From positions 186,001 through 250,000 of the forward strand of contig CAVXIC010000040.1 of the NCBI GenBank assembly GCA_963761755.1: a stretch of DNA of 64,000 nt, in the 5' to 3' direction. A model generated the notes under the pieces. That model was given only the letters and a program-made list of their open reading frames with translations. It was not told where the DNA came from and made no database searches. Made by a program: the position numbers and the translations under genes. Within the stretch, counting starts at the first letter, position 1; every line of letters begins with the position of its first letter. This DNA comes from CAJXVA01 sp963761755 (GTDB lineage Bacteria; Myxococcota_A; Polyangia; Nannocystales; Nannocystaceae). Of the stretch, positions 27,095 through 34,836 are shown piece after piece.

Positions 27095-27877
27095 ATGGCC
27101 GGCGTGCCCCTGACCCCTGAGATGATTCGCCGTCTCAACGCCAACCATGCGCACCGGCTGCGCAACTGCGTGCCGTGGAGTTCGGCGATGCCATGGACGC
27201 CGGAGCTGAATCTGCAGGCCCACACCTACACGGTGCGCGCGCTGTGGCCGGGCATCGTGCCCTCGGACGCTCCGGTGGACCAGCTCGAGCCCGGTCAGTT
27301 CGTCGACTCTCCCGGCGGCCGCTTCCGCTACTGCGTGCGGCTGCAGCCCAGGGGCAAGCCGCTGCTGACGTGGTGGGGCAACCAGGTCGGCACGGTCGTA
27401 TTCGACGGCAACGTCTCCATCCCCGCGCTGTATCAGGCCAACGAGGAGGACGGCGGATCGGCCTGGAACGAGGCGCCGTGGATGTCGCTGACGCCTGCCG
27501 AGCTCATGACGCTGCGCCCGGGCACCCGCTTGGCCAAGGGACACACCGTCATCGCCGGGTTGGGTTTGGGGCATCAGCTCATCGAGGTCACCAAGCGGCT
27601 GCCGGTCAAGCGCGTGACCGTCGTCGAGCTGGACGCGGAGCTGGCCGCGTGGATCATGCCCGTCCTCCGCCCGCACCTGCGCAAGAAGGTCGAGGTGATC
27701 ATCGGCGACGCCTACGAGGTCATCCCGACCCTGCAGGCCAACGTGGCCCTCATCGACATCTTCCCCGGCTACGGCGATGGCTTTGGGCGCGTCGAAGCGC
27801 TGCGCCGGGCCAGCCCGGGGATCAAGAGGTTCTGGGGCTGGGGCACGTCGGAGATGACAGGCCTCGCGCAGCGGTGA
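27095..27877 (+). CDS. Methyltransferase-like Rossmann-fold protein
   Basis: 260 residues. The second half reads as a class I Rossmann fold of the spermidine-synthase/methyltransferase type: motif I HTVIAGLGLGHQLIEV, an acidic end of beta2 VVELDAEL, then IIGDAYEVIP and VALIDIFPGYGD. The first 130 residues (WWGNQVGTVVFDGN, ALYQANEED) form a separate N-terminal region. No decisive catalytic residues are visible, so it could be a methyltransferase or an aminopropyltransferase-like protein. The last 109 nt are antisense to the end of the desaturase gene. Confidence 0.7.
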   Translation: MAGVPLTPEMIRRLNANHAHRLRNCVPWSSAMPWTPELNLQAHTYTVRALWPGIVPSDAPVDQLEPGQFVDSPGGRFRYCVRLQPRGKPLLTWWGNQVGTVVFDGNVSIPALYQANEEDGGSAWNEAPWMSLTPAELMTLRPGTRLAKGHTVIAGLGLGHQLIEVTKRLPVKRVTVVELDAELAAWIMPVLRPHLRKKVEVIIGDAYEVIPTLQANVALIDIFPGYGDGFGRVEALRRASPGIKRFWGWGTSEMTGLAQR

Positions 27878-28956
27878 GCACGGAGTGTCCCTTCGCCCCG
27901 GCCCATGTGTTGCATCCACCGGTAGTGTGACCGCATCGCCGACCACACCGAGTCGGCCTGGCGGTACTCCACCCCGTGCTCGATGCAGGTCGCGGCGACG
28001 ATCTTGGAGAGCGCCGGGTATCGGACGTGGCTGATCCGAGGGAAGAGGTGGTGCACGGCCTGATAGTTGAGACCGCCCAGGTACCACGTGAGCCACGATG
28101 ACGGCGCAAAGTCGACCGTCGTGGCGAGCTGGTGACGAGCGAAGTCCAGCTCGATCGGGTCCCCCTCGCCAGGCACCACGAACTCGGCTTCCTGCACGCA
28201 GTGGGCGAGCTGGAACACGACGGCCACCAGCAACCCCATCAACAGCTGCGAGACGACGAAGAACGTCAGCCCCATCCACCAGCCGTGCAGCGCGACGGGA
28301 AGGACGACGGCCCAGGTCGCGTAGACGGCCTTGCCCGCCCAGAACGTCACAGCCTCCTGGCCCTTGGGTCTGCGAATGGCGTGCGGCCCGATGCGGCGCC
28401 TCAGGAGCTGCGCGAAGTCGTCGTACAAGAACCACTTGAGACCCACGAACCCGTACAGCGGGAACATGTACAGGTGCTGGAAGCGGTGCCACCAGTACCG
28501 CGGCTGCCCCGGCGCCATCCGGGCCAGTGGCCACAGCTCGATGTCGTCGTCGACGCCGACCACGTTGGGGTAGGTGTGGTGGACGAACGCGTGCTTGGTC
28601 CGCCACACGAAGGATGACGCACCGCACAGGTCGAGCGTGGTCGAGGCCAGATGGTTGAGCCTGCGGTTGCGCGAGTACGCGTGGTGGCCGGCGTCGTGCT
28701 GAATCGCCATCCCCACGCCCGCCATGCCCAGGCCGACGCCTCCGGCGGCGAGCAACGTGCCGACGAGGTGCTCCCCCGCGAGGACGAAGACCGCGTAGAA
28801 CGCGAGCATCCACCCGAGGATCATGGCCGTCTTCAAGACCAAGGCGCCCTCCCCCTCCCGCCGAAGGCCAGTCTCCCGAAAGTAGGCGTCGACTCTCGCT
28901 TCCATGTCGAGTCGAAAGGCCGATCGTCGAGTGAAGCGAATGCGGGCGTCCTTCAT
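27769..28956 (-). CDS. Membrane fatty-acid desaturase (front-end/linoleoyl-CoA type)
   Basis: 395 residues. The three histidine boxes of the di-iron desaturases are present: HDAGHHAY, HHTYP (in HAFVHHTYPN) and, near the C-terminus, QAVHHLFPRI. The last has Gln rather than His at its first position, the pattern of front-end (delta-5/6) desaturases. Four to six membrane segments surround them. No cytochrome b5 domain is fused, so an external electron donor is expected. Such enzymes make polyunsaturated fatty acids, known from marine myxobacteria. The C-terminal 35 residues are Arg/Pro/Ser-rich and encoded opposite the methyltransferase-like gene; they may be non-essential. Confidence 0.88.
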   Translation of the reverse strand: MKDARIRFTRRSAFRLDMEARVDAYFRETGLRREGEGALVLKTAMILGWMLAFYAVFVLAGEHLVGTLLAAGGVGLGMAGVGMAIQHDAGHHAYSRNRRLNHLASTTLDLCGASSFVWRTKHAFVHHTYPNVVGVDDDIELWPLARMAPGQPRYWWHRFQHLYMFPLYGFVGLKWFLYDDFAQLLRRRIGPHAIRRPKGQEAVTFWAGKAVYATWAVVLPVALHGWWMGLTFFVVSQLLMGLLVAVVFQLAHCVQEAEFVVPGEGDPIELDFARHQLATTVDFAPSSWLTWYLGGLNYQAVHHLFPRISHVRYPALSKIVAATCIEHGVEYRQADSVWSAMRSHYRWMQHMGRGEGTLRAHRCARPVISDVPQPQNLLIPGLARRSASTRPKPSP

Positions 28957-29064
28957 GAGGGGCGCCGCGAGGAGACCTCAACTCCCTCGCTGGGGCAACA
29001 CCTTCGACGCGATGGGACACAACGAAGACGCACGATGACCGTTTTGGGACATGGCTGCGCGGCA

Positions 29065-29937
29065 TCAGAACAGCAGGGTCTGAGCGCGGGCCGCCGATCT
29101 TTCTGCGGGCCACGCTGGCATGGGTTCGGTCCCGATCCTCTGGGCGAGGCGGGTGTGGAAGATGCGCGCGAGTCGAGGCGCGTGGAAGTCGTCCGGACAG
29201 TGCAAGAAGACGTAGGGGGATCGTCCTTGCGCCACCCAAGCGGCGACCCTGGAGACCCAGGCGTCGATGCGCGCGGTGGCGTACTGCGGCTGTGAGGGCA
29301 CGATCAGGCGCAGCACGGGCGTTCGTCCCTCGACGCCTGTGGGTATGGGCACCGGCGGCTTCTTGCCCCGGGCCACCCGAAGCGCCTCGTCCAGCGGCAT
29401 CTGGGCGTAGATCGCCTTGGTGTCCAGCACGACCCGCTCGACGGCGGTCTCGACGAGCAGCGCCGCCAGCCGAGACTCTGCGGGGGTCTCGCCGAAGAAC
29501 CCCGGGTGCCGAACCTCCAGCGCGAAGGCTTGGTCTCGCGGAAGACCGCGCAAGAACGCCTCGAGCACCGCCATGCGCGGCGGCCCGAAGCTGGGCGGAA
29601 GCTGAATCATGACCGGTCCCAGACGGGGCCCCAGCGGCTGCATCCGCTCGAGGAACCGAGCCGTGGGTCCCAGCCCCGCGACCAGACCACGCTCGTGGGT
29701 GATCGTCTTGGGCAGCTTGAAGCAGAACCGAAAGCGCTCGGGCGTGGCATCGGCCCAGCGCAACACGATCTCCGGGCTGGGCGTGGCGTAGAAGGTCGTG
29801 TTGCCCTCGACCGCGTCGAAGACCTCCGCGTAGCGCCGCAGGAAGTCCGCAGGCCTGGTCCCCGGGGCCAGCAGCTCTCCGACCCAGTCCTTGCGGCCCC
29901 AGATGGGGCAGCCAAGCCACACGTGCGGGGTCGCCAT
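29065..29937 (-). CDS. DUF72 (YecE-like) protein
   Basis: 290 residues of the DUF72 TIM-barrel-like family. Diagnostic segments: WLGCPIWGRKDWVGEL at the start, YAEVFDAVEGNTTFYATPS, FCFKLPKTITHE, QLPPSFG and FALEVRHPGFF. Biochemical function of the family is not settled. ATG 29937 (MATPHVWLGCPIWG) fits the usual N-terminus; an in-frame ATG at 29979 would add 14 unlike residues. Divergent from the TerB-like gene. Confidence 0.88.
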   Translation of the reverse strand: MATPHVWLGCPIWGRKDWVGELLAPGTRPADFLRRYAEVFDAVEGNTTFYATPSPEIVLRWADATPERFRFCFKLPKTITHERGLVAGLGPTARFLERMQPLGPRLGPVMIQLPPSFGPPRMAVLEAFLRGLPRDQAFALEVRHPGFFGETPAESRLAALLVETAVERVVLDTKAIYAQMPLDEALRVARGKKPPVPIPTGVEGRTPVLRLIVPSQPQYATARIDAWVSRVAAWVAQGRSPYVFLHCPDDFHAPRLARIFHTRLAQRIGTEPMPAWPAERSAARAQTLLF

Positions 29938-29969
29938 GCGGCGCAGCATCCCACGGCTCCGGGCCGCGA

Positions 29970-29975
29970 TACCAT
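29970..29975 (+). promoter_or_regulatory. Possible -10 element of the TerB-like gene
   Basis: TACCAT ends 9 nt before ATG 29985; no -35 recognised. Confidence 0.3.
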
Positions 29976-29984
29976 GCACGCATC

Positions 29985-30701
29985 ATGACGCTGAGCCTCG
30001 AGAGTCAGTGGACGGTGGTCGCGTGTGGCGTGATGGCACACGCCGACGGAGTCTTGGACGGGCAGGAGTGCGATCAGCTGCTGGCACTGGTGGAAGACGA
30101 GGCCGATGCCGAGGACTACAGCGCGTGGCTGAGCACGATCTCCGACGCGGCGCGCCTGCAGGAGATGCTCGCGCAGCTTCCCCCGCCCCCCGAGACTGCC
30201 CACCGCGAGATCTTGGAGACCGCGTGGACGCTGGCCGTCGCGGACGGCGAGCGCACCGCGGCCGAGCACGATGCGCTCGAACGGATCGCCGCGCGGCTGG
30301 GCGTGGCGTCGGTCCAGCTCGAGTTCTGGCGCGACGCGTGGACCCAAGGGCAACACGACCTCGCCGAGCTCGTCGCCGACGCGGCCTGCGTCGTCCTGGC
30401 CGGCAGCGCCCCGCTGAGTGAAGACGACCGGACCCGGGTCGCGGCGCTGCTGCGAGACGTCCCCACCACCGACGTCCATCGCGAGGAACTCGCGGCGGGC
30501 ACCGTCGTGCCCAAGGACGATCAGGACGTCGGCAGGCGACTGCGCGCAATCCCGAAGCGACGGCGGCAGTGGCTCGTCAAGACGCTCGCGCCCCTGACCG
30601 CGCGGGCGAACCGGCGCGAAGACGCGCAGCGGCGCCTGAGCGAGATCGGCGAAGCCGGCGGGCTTTCGGCGGCAATCTTGACATCCTTGATGGGCGGCTG
30701 A
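29985..30701 (+). CDS. TerB-like helical protein
   Basis: 238 residues, predicted all-helical and cytoplasmic. Two TerB-type repeats are visible: MAHADGVLDGQECDQLLALV (about 17-36) and TLAVADGERTAAEHDALERI (about 81-100), each with the Ala-Asp-Gly turn that carries acidic metal-binding residues in TerB/DjlA-type domains. The C-terminal 60 residues are basic (RRLRAIPKRRRQW). TerB domains occur in tellurite-resistance and envelope-stress systems, but no other ter gene is nearby, so no specific role is claimed. Confidence 0.75.
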   Translation: MTLSLESQWTVVACGVMAHADGVLDGQECDQLLALVEDEADAEDYSAWLSTISDAARLQEMLAQLPPPPETAHREILETAWTLAVADGERTAAEHDALERIAARLGVASVQLEFWRDAWTQGQHDLAELVADAACVVLAGSAPLSEDDRTRVAALLRDVPTTDVHREELAAGTVVPKDDQDVGRRLRAIPKRRRQWLVKTLAPLTARANRREDAQRRLSEIGEAGGLSAAILTSLMGG

Positions 30702-30748
30702 TCCGTGGTCGCGTATCGCGCCTACTGCGCAGACTCGTCCTCGAAACG

Positions 30749-30775
30749 CGACGTTCTCGGACAGAACGTCGTTCT
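30749..30775. promoter_or_regulatory. Overlapping inverted repeats upstream of a VWA lipoprotein gene
   Basis: A perfect 9-bp inverted repeat CGACGTTCT / AGAACGTCG with a 5-nt centre (30749-30771) overlaps a second palindrome AGAACG-T-CGTTCT (30763-30775). No T-run follows, so this is more like a pair of operator half-sites than a terminator. It lies in the 159-nt gap between the TerB-like and VWA lipoprotein genes. The regulator is unknown. Confidence 0.45.
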
Positions 30776-30860
30776 GAAGGGTGTTGCTCCGATTCTCTGT
30801 ATGTGCTTTGCGTGAAAAGTCGGATGATGTAGGACATAGTGGTCACGCGAGAGTGAGACC

Positions 30861-32102
30861 ATGACCTGGGGGAACGTTCACCAATCGATCGCGATGCTTT
30901 CCGTCCTGTGCGCTCTAGGCGCATGCAACGAGGCAGCCCAAGGACGGGCCTCTGCGGGCAGCGCCACGACGGCCTCGGGCGGAAACGGCGACGCCGAGAC
31001 CGACACCGACAGCGCCGGAGATGCCTCGGACACCGAAGGCGACAGCGGTCCAGGCGAGGACTCCTTCGACAGCGACGGGAAGACCGGCGGGTCGTCCGAG
31101 TCCGGCGAGCCCGCCGGGGAGGACAGCGAGGGCGAGCAGTGCGAGCAGGCGCAGTACTCCTTCACCTTCACGCCCCAGACGCCCAACGTGATGCTGGTGC
31201 TCGACAAGTCCCGCAGCATGTCCAACCTGTGGGACCACGACCTCAACCCCGGCACCGCACAGATCTCGCGCTACCACAGCCTGCACAACGTCACGCGGAT
31301 GCTGGTCAACCAGTTCTCGGACGAGATCAACTTCGGGGCGCAGCTCTTTCCCTCGGCCGACGCCTACCTCGACGAGCCCACCAACGACTACTCCTGCCTG
31401 GTCGAAGCCGATCCGGAGGTCGCGCTGGGTCACAACACCGCGATCGACATCACGTCGGTGATGCCGCCGGCCGACGACTTCACCTTCTCGGGCGGAACGC
31501 CCGCGGTCGCGGGTCTGTCCTCGGCCATCGACCACCTCATCGATGAAGCGCCCGCCGACAGCAACCGCGCCATCATCTTCATCACCGATGGCGCCGCGAA
31601 CTGCAGCCCCGACGAGGCGCCCGGCGACACGCTCTTCGTGTACGACGCCGAGGTCCCCGATCTGATCGAGGCGACCTACAACGACCAGGGCATCCCGGTC
31701 TACGTGGTCGGCATCAACATTCTCGACGAGATGGGGACCAAGCCGGCCGTCAATCCATTCGATGCGATCACCGACGCTGCCGAGGTCGGTGGCGCGCCCG
31801 CACCCGGCGGCACGCCGTTCTACAACGCGTTCAACGAGATCGATCTGCTCGACGCGCTCGAAGAAGTGGTCGAAGACATCGGGTGTACGGTCAACCTCGA
31901 CGTCGAACCCCTCTACCCCGACAGCGTCGGCGTGGCGGTCGACCTGCAGGGCTACGACCAGGTGGCCGACTGCGACACGCAGGACGGCTGGACGTATCCG
32001 AACGACGTCGGCCCGTTCAACTCGATCCTCCTGTGCGGCGCGGCCTGTGACGCGATTCAGGACGGCGGCATCGTCGAGGTCGAGTACATCTGCCCGGGGT
32101 GA
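30861..32102 (+). CDS. VWFA-domain lipoprotein
   Basis: 413 residues. Signal with lipobox LCALGAC (Cys22), then about 75 residues of Gly/Asp/Ser/Glu linker and an EGEQCEQ turn. The von Willebrand A domain (about 105-345) has an intact MIDAS, VMLVLDKSRSM (DxSxS), plus GGTPAVAGLSSAIDHL and FITDGAAN for the downstream Thr and Asp ligands. A Cys-containing C-terminal domain follows (CTVNLD, ADCDTQDG, LCGAAC, YICPG). Probably a surface adhesion or scaffold protein. GAGAGTGAG just upstream may be the ribosome-binding site. Confidence 0.87.
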   Translation: MTWGNVHQSIAMLSVLCALGACNEAAQGRASAGSATTASGGNGDAETDTDSAGDASDTEGDSGPGEDSFDSDGKTGGSSESGEPAGEDSEGEQCEQAQYSFTFTPQTPNVMLVLDKSRSMSNLWDHDLNPGTAQISRYHSLHNVTRMLVNQFSDEINFGAQLFPSADAYLDEPTNDYSCLVEADPEVALGHNTAIDITSVMPPADDFTFSGGTPAVAGLSSAIDHLIDEAPADSNRAIIFITDGAANCSPDEAPGDTLFVYDAEVPDLIEATYNDQGIPVYVVGINILDEMGTKPAVNPFDAITDAAEVGGAPAPGGTPFYNAFNEIDLLDALEEVVEDIGCTVNLDVEPLYPDSVGVAVDLQGYDQVADCDTQDGWTYPNDVGPFNSILLCGAACDAIQDGGIVEVEYICPG

Positions 32103-32139
32103 GTCGGACAGGCCGCCTCAGGACCGGTTCAGGCCTGGC

Positions 32140-33762
32140 TCAGGCCTGGGGGAATTGCTCGTGGAAGCGGACCAGCCCCTCCTGGGGCGCAGCCAGGAAC
32201 AGCCGGTCTCCCTTCTGGATGCGGAAGTCCTCGCCGAACTCGACGGTGACGACGTCGTCGCGGCGCACGGCGACGATCGAGCAGCCGGTCGACGCACCCA
32301 CCTGGGCCTGCAGCGGGCTGCGCCCGTGCAGACCCTTGCAGCCGACCTCGTGCAGCTTGACGCGGGCGTCGAGGCTGATCCACGCGTCACCGAGCATCTT
32401 CTGCGCGAGCAGCTCGGCGGCCACCTGCCCCAGCGACAGCGCAAAGTCGGCGCCGGCCCGATGAATGCGGGCCACCGAGTTGCTTCGCTGCACGCGGGCC
32501 ACGATGGGAACGTCGGGCGCGCAGTCCCGGACTACGGACGCCGCAAACAGCGTCGTGCTGTCGTCGCCGAGCGCCAAGATCACGCACGCGGCCCGGCGCA
32601 CCCCCAGCTCGATCAGCAGCTCCCGGTCCAGCACGTCGCCGACGCACTGGGCACCCGCGGAGGGGTCCTTGTCGACCACGATGACCTCCTCGCCCGCGTC
32701 CTCGAGCAGCTCGGCGACCTTCTTCCCGATCTCTCCGCCGCCGGCGATGATGTACGGACCCGGCCGGCCCAGCGGCGTGGCCAGCTTCCCCAGTGAAGCG
32801 ACCGCGTTGGCGCTCCCGACGGCCACGAGGATCGTACCGGGCTCGATGGGCTCGGTGGGGCCGGCGAACGGGGAGAACGCTCCATCGACCCAGCGTCCGA
32901 CGATCGTCGCGCCGGTTCGCGTACGCACCCTCGCCTTCGCGAGGGTCGACCCGGCGAGTTCACTGCCGGGCACCACGCGCACCTCGGTCGTCCGCAGGTG
33001 CGCTCCGATCCCGCCGAGCCCCTCCATCCGGGGACGGATCCGGTCTCGCGCCAGCGAGGCCATCGCGGCCGCGAGGATGTGCAGCGGGGTGAACACGGCG
33101 TTCGCCCCAGCCAGCATCATCGGACGGCGATGCAGCGGGTGGTCGGCCAGCGCGAGCATCTCGCCCTCGAAGCCTTGCTGCCGGGCGCTGAGCACCATCG
33201 CCGCATTCTCCTGGTCCGATCCCGCCAGCACCACGGCTCGGGCCCGCTTGAACAACTCCGGGTCGAGGTCCTCCTCGGCATCGGGCGCGTAGACGACCCA
33301 TTTGTCCCGCTCGAACAGCCGGCGGGCCACGGTCTCGTCGCGCTCGAGGAGCACCGTGGGTACGTCCGCCCGCCGGAGCTCTTCGAGCAGCTGGATGACC
33401 GCGGGGCCGTAGCGGAACACGAGCACGTAGTCGCGCAGCTTGGGAACGGTGCGCGGCAGCTTGGTCTCGAAGCGTTCCTCGAAGAAGGGCACCACGACCA
33501 GCGTGAAGACGACGAAGGTGAGCGCGAGGCCGACGAACTGCGTGCCGACGACGAACGCGATCATCAAGGGGTGCTCCCAGTGGCTGTCTCGCCCGTAGCC
33601 GGTCGTCGTCAGGGTCTCCGCGGCCCACAGTACGGCGTCGGACATCGAGCGCGTCTCCCCCTCGAGCTCCGCCATCGCGAGCACGTAGGCGCCGGCGACC
33701 AGGAACAACAGGGCGGGCGCGATCAGGACCAGCGCCAGGATCCGCGAGCGAGAGGTCCGCAT
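32140..33762 (-). CDS. Potassium channel with two tandem RCK/TrkA domains
   Basis: 540 residues. Two membrane helices (about 7-30 and 67-93) flank a pore helix and a K+ selectivity filter TTTGYG at 52-57. Two RCK units then follow in one chain. The first starts YVLVFRYGPAVIQLLEEL and lacks the Gly-rich nucleotide motif. The second starts YIIAGGGEIGKKVAELL with a proper GxGxxG and acidic VVDKD. Each is followed by a TrkA-C-like segment (EVRVVPGSELAGSTL; KLHEVGCKGLHGRSP). Tandem RCK per subunit resembles gating rings of large K+ channels rather than MthK. ATG 33762 chosen at the first helix. Confidence 0.88.
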   Translation of the reverse strand: MRTSRSRILALVLIAPALLFLVAGAYVLAMAELEGETRSMSDAVLWAAETLTTTGYGRDSHWEHPLMIAFVVGTQFVGLALTFVVFTLVVVPFFEERFETKLPRTVPKLRDYVLVFRYGPAVIQLLEELRRADVPTVLLERDETVARRLFERDKWVVYAPDAEEDLDPELFKRARAVVLAGSDQENAAMVLSARQQGFEGEMLALADHPLHRRPMMLAGANAVFTPLHILAAAMASLARDRIRPRMEGLGGIGAHLRTTEVRVVPGSELAGSTLAKARVRTRTGATIVGRWVDGAFSPFAGPTEPIEPGTILVAVGSANAVASLGKLATPLGRPGPYIIAGGGEIGKKVAELLEDAGEEVIVVDKDPSAGAQCVGDVLDRELLIELGVRRAACVILALGDDSTTLFAASVVRDCAPDVPIVARVQRSNSVARIHRAGADFALSLGQVAAELLAQKMLGDAWISLDARVKLHEVGCKGLHGRSPLQAQVGASTGCSIVAVRRDDVVTVEFGEDFRIQKGDRLFLAAPQEGLVRFHEQFPQA

Positions 33763-33805
33763 CCGAGACCCGCAGCATCGCAGAGGCGGGGCCGGGCCGA
33801 AAGCG

Positions 33806-34768
33806 TCACCCGCAGGCGGTCGGCACGTGGGGCAACACGCCCCCCGAGAAACCGATGCGAAGATCGAAGGCGGGCGCGCCCATGATGTCCGTGCAATTCT
33901 GCGAGGGGTTGACGCCGCCGAGCAAGGTGGCCAGCGGCGTCCCCCCCACCGGGCACCCCGCGCACTCGCCCTGCGTCTCGAGATCGTCGGGGCCCTCCCC
34001 GGCACAGGACCCCAGACACGAACACAGCGCCATCGCGTCGCTTTGAACCAAGCACCCGTCCAGGACGCCCCAGATTCGGCCCTCGGCCGCGTCGGTGGAG
34101 ACCTGGGCCTGCACAGCCCGGACGGGGACCGCATCGGGGACCGCGGCGTCCGGCGTGCAGTTGAAGGTCGTGGTGTCGTCGTCTTCGGCGTAGATGTAGA
34201 CGACGCGGTCGGGGCCCAGCTCCATCTGGTAGCTGTTCCCAGCGGTTCCCGAGGCCGGCGTGCTGCACTCGCCCGACGCCGAGGTCGCCCCCCAGCGCAC
34301 CTCGGAGCGGGTGAAGGTCACGGGGATCAGGTCGCTGATCGTCTCGGCCTGTGCACACAGGGCGCCCGCGCTCGGGCCGACGCCGGAGCGAATGCCCAGC
34401 AGCGCCTCACCGGCCTCGGCGTCTCGCGACTCCACCTCGAGCAGGATGTTGAGCTTGAGGTTCTCGATGTCCGACCCCCAGGTGTTCTCGAGGACCTGCG
34501 CCTGGAAAGCCGTGCCGTCGGCGTCCCCGACGGTCTGGATGTCGACGCAGTCGAAGCGGTAGGTCCGGGGCGTGATGTCTTCGGCCGACGTCCCCGAACC
34601 GGTCTCGCTCCCGGGGCTGACCGACGTGCCCGGGGTGGTCGGATTGGTCGTGCTGCCGTCTTGCGTCGAGGGCCCGGAGGGGTCCGGGAGCACGTTGGGC
34701 TCGTTCCCTTCCCCGTTGCTGCACCCCAACGCCATGGACAGCCCCACCAAGACTCCGCGCGCGGTCAT
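33806..34768 (-). CDS. Lipoprotein of unknown function
   Basis: 320 residues from ATG 34768 (MTARGVLVGLSMALGC, lipobox Cys16). A 45-residue Ser/Thr/Pro/Gly linker follows, then about 250 residues of a folded domain. It has roughly a dozen Cys, several clustered near the C-terminus (CSCLGSC, GECAGC). The N-terminal part of the domain (YRFDCVDIQTVGDADGTAFQ) is beta-rich. No family recognised. A TAGATT element lies 8 nt before the start. It is upstream of the K+ channel gene with a 43-nt gap and could be cotranscribed. Confidence 0.78.
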   Translation of the reverse strand: MTARGVLVGLSMALGCSNGEGNEPNVLPDPSGPSTQDGSTTNPTTPGTSVSPGSETGSGTSAEDITPRTYRFDCVDIQTVGDADGTAFQAQVLENTWGSDIENLKLNILLEVESRDAEAGEALLGIRSGVGPSAGALCAQAETISDLIPVTFTRSEVRWGATSASGECSTPASGTAGNSYQMELGPDRVVYIYAEDDDTTTFNCTPDAAVPDAVPVRAVQAQVSTDAAEGRIWGVLDGCLVQSDAMALCSCLGSCAGEGPDDLETQGECAGCPVGGTPLATLLGGVNPSQNCTDIMGAPAFDLRIGFSGGVLPHVPTACG

Positions 34769-34776
34769 CGTCGGGC

Positions 34777-34782
34777 AATCTA
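34777..34782 (-). promoter_or_regulatory. Possible -10 element of the lipoprotein gene at 34768
   Basis: Reads TAGATT on the minus strand, ending 8 nt before the ATG. It faces the divergent porin gene, whose own TAGCGT element is about 40 nt away. Confidence 0.4.
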
Positions 34783-34822
34783 CCACGCGGGACCTTCGAT
34801 GACCCCACTGTGGCTCGCGTGG

Positions 34823-34828
34823 TAGCGT
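34823..34828 (+). promoter_or_regulatory. Possible -10 element of the FadL-like gene
   Basis: TAGCGT ends 8 nt before ATG 34837. ATGACC at 34799-34804 is a weak -35 candidate. Confidence 0.4.
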
Positions 34829-34836
34829 CCTGGTCG

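Noticed and set aside
32103..32160. Direct repeats of CAGGCCTGG between the VWA lipoprotein and K+ channel genes, considered as a terminator
   Set aside because: The stems are short and no T-run follows on either strand.
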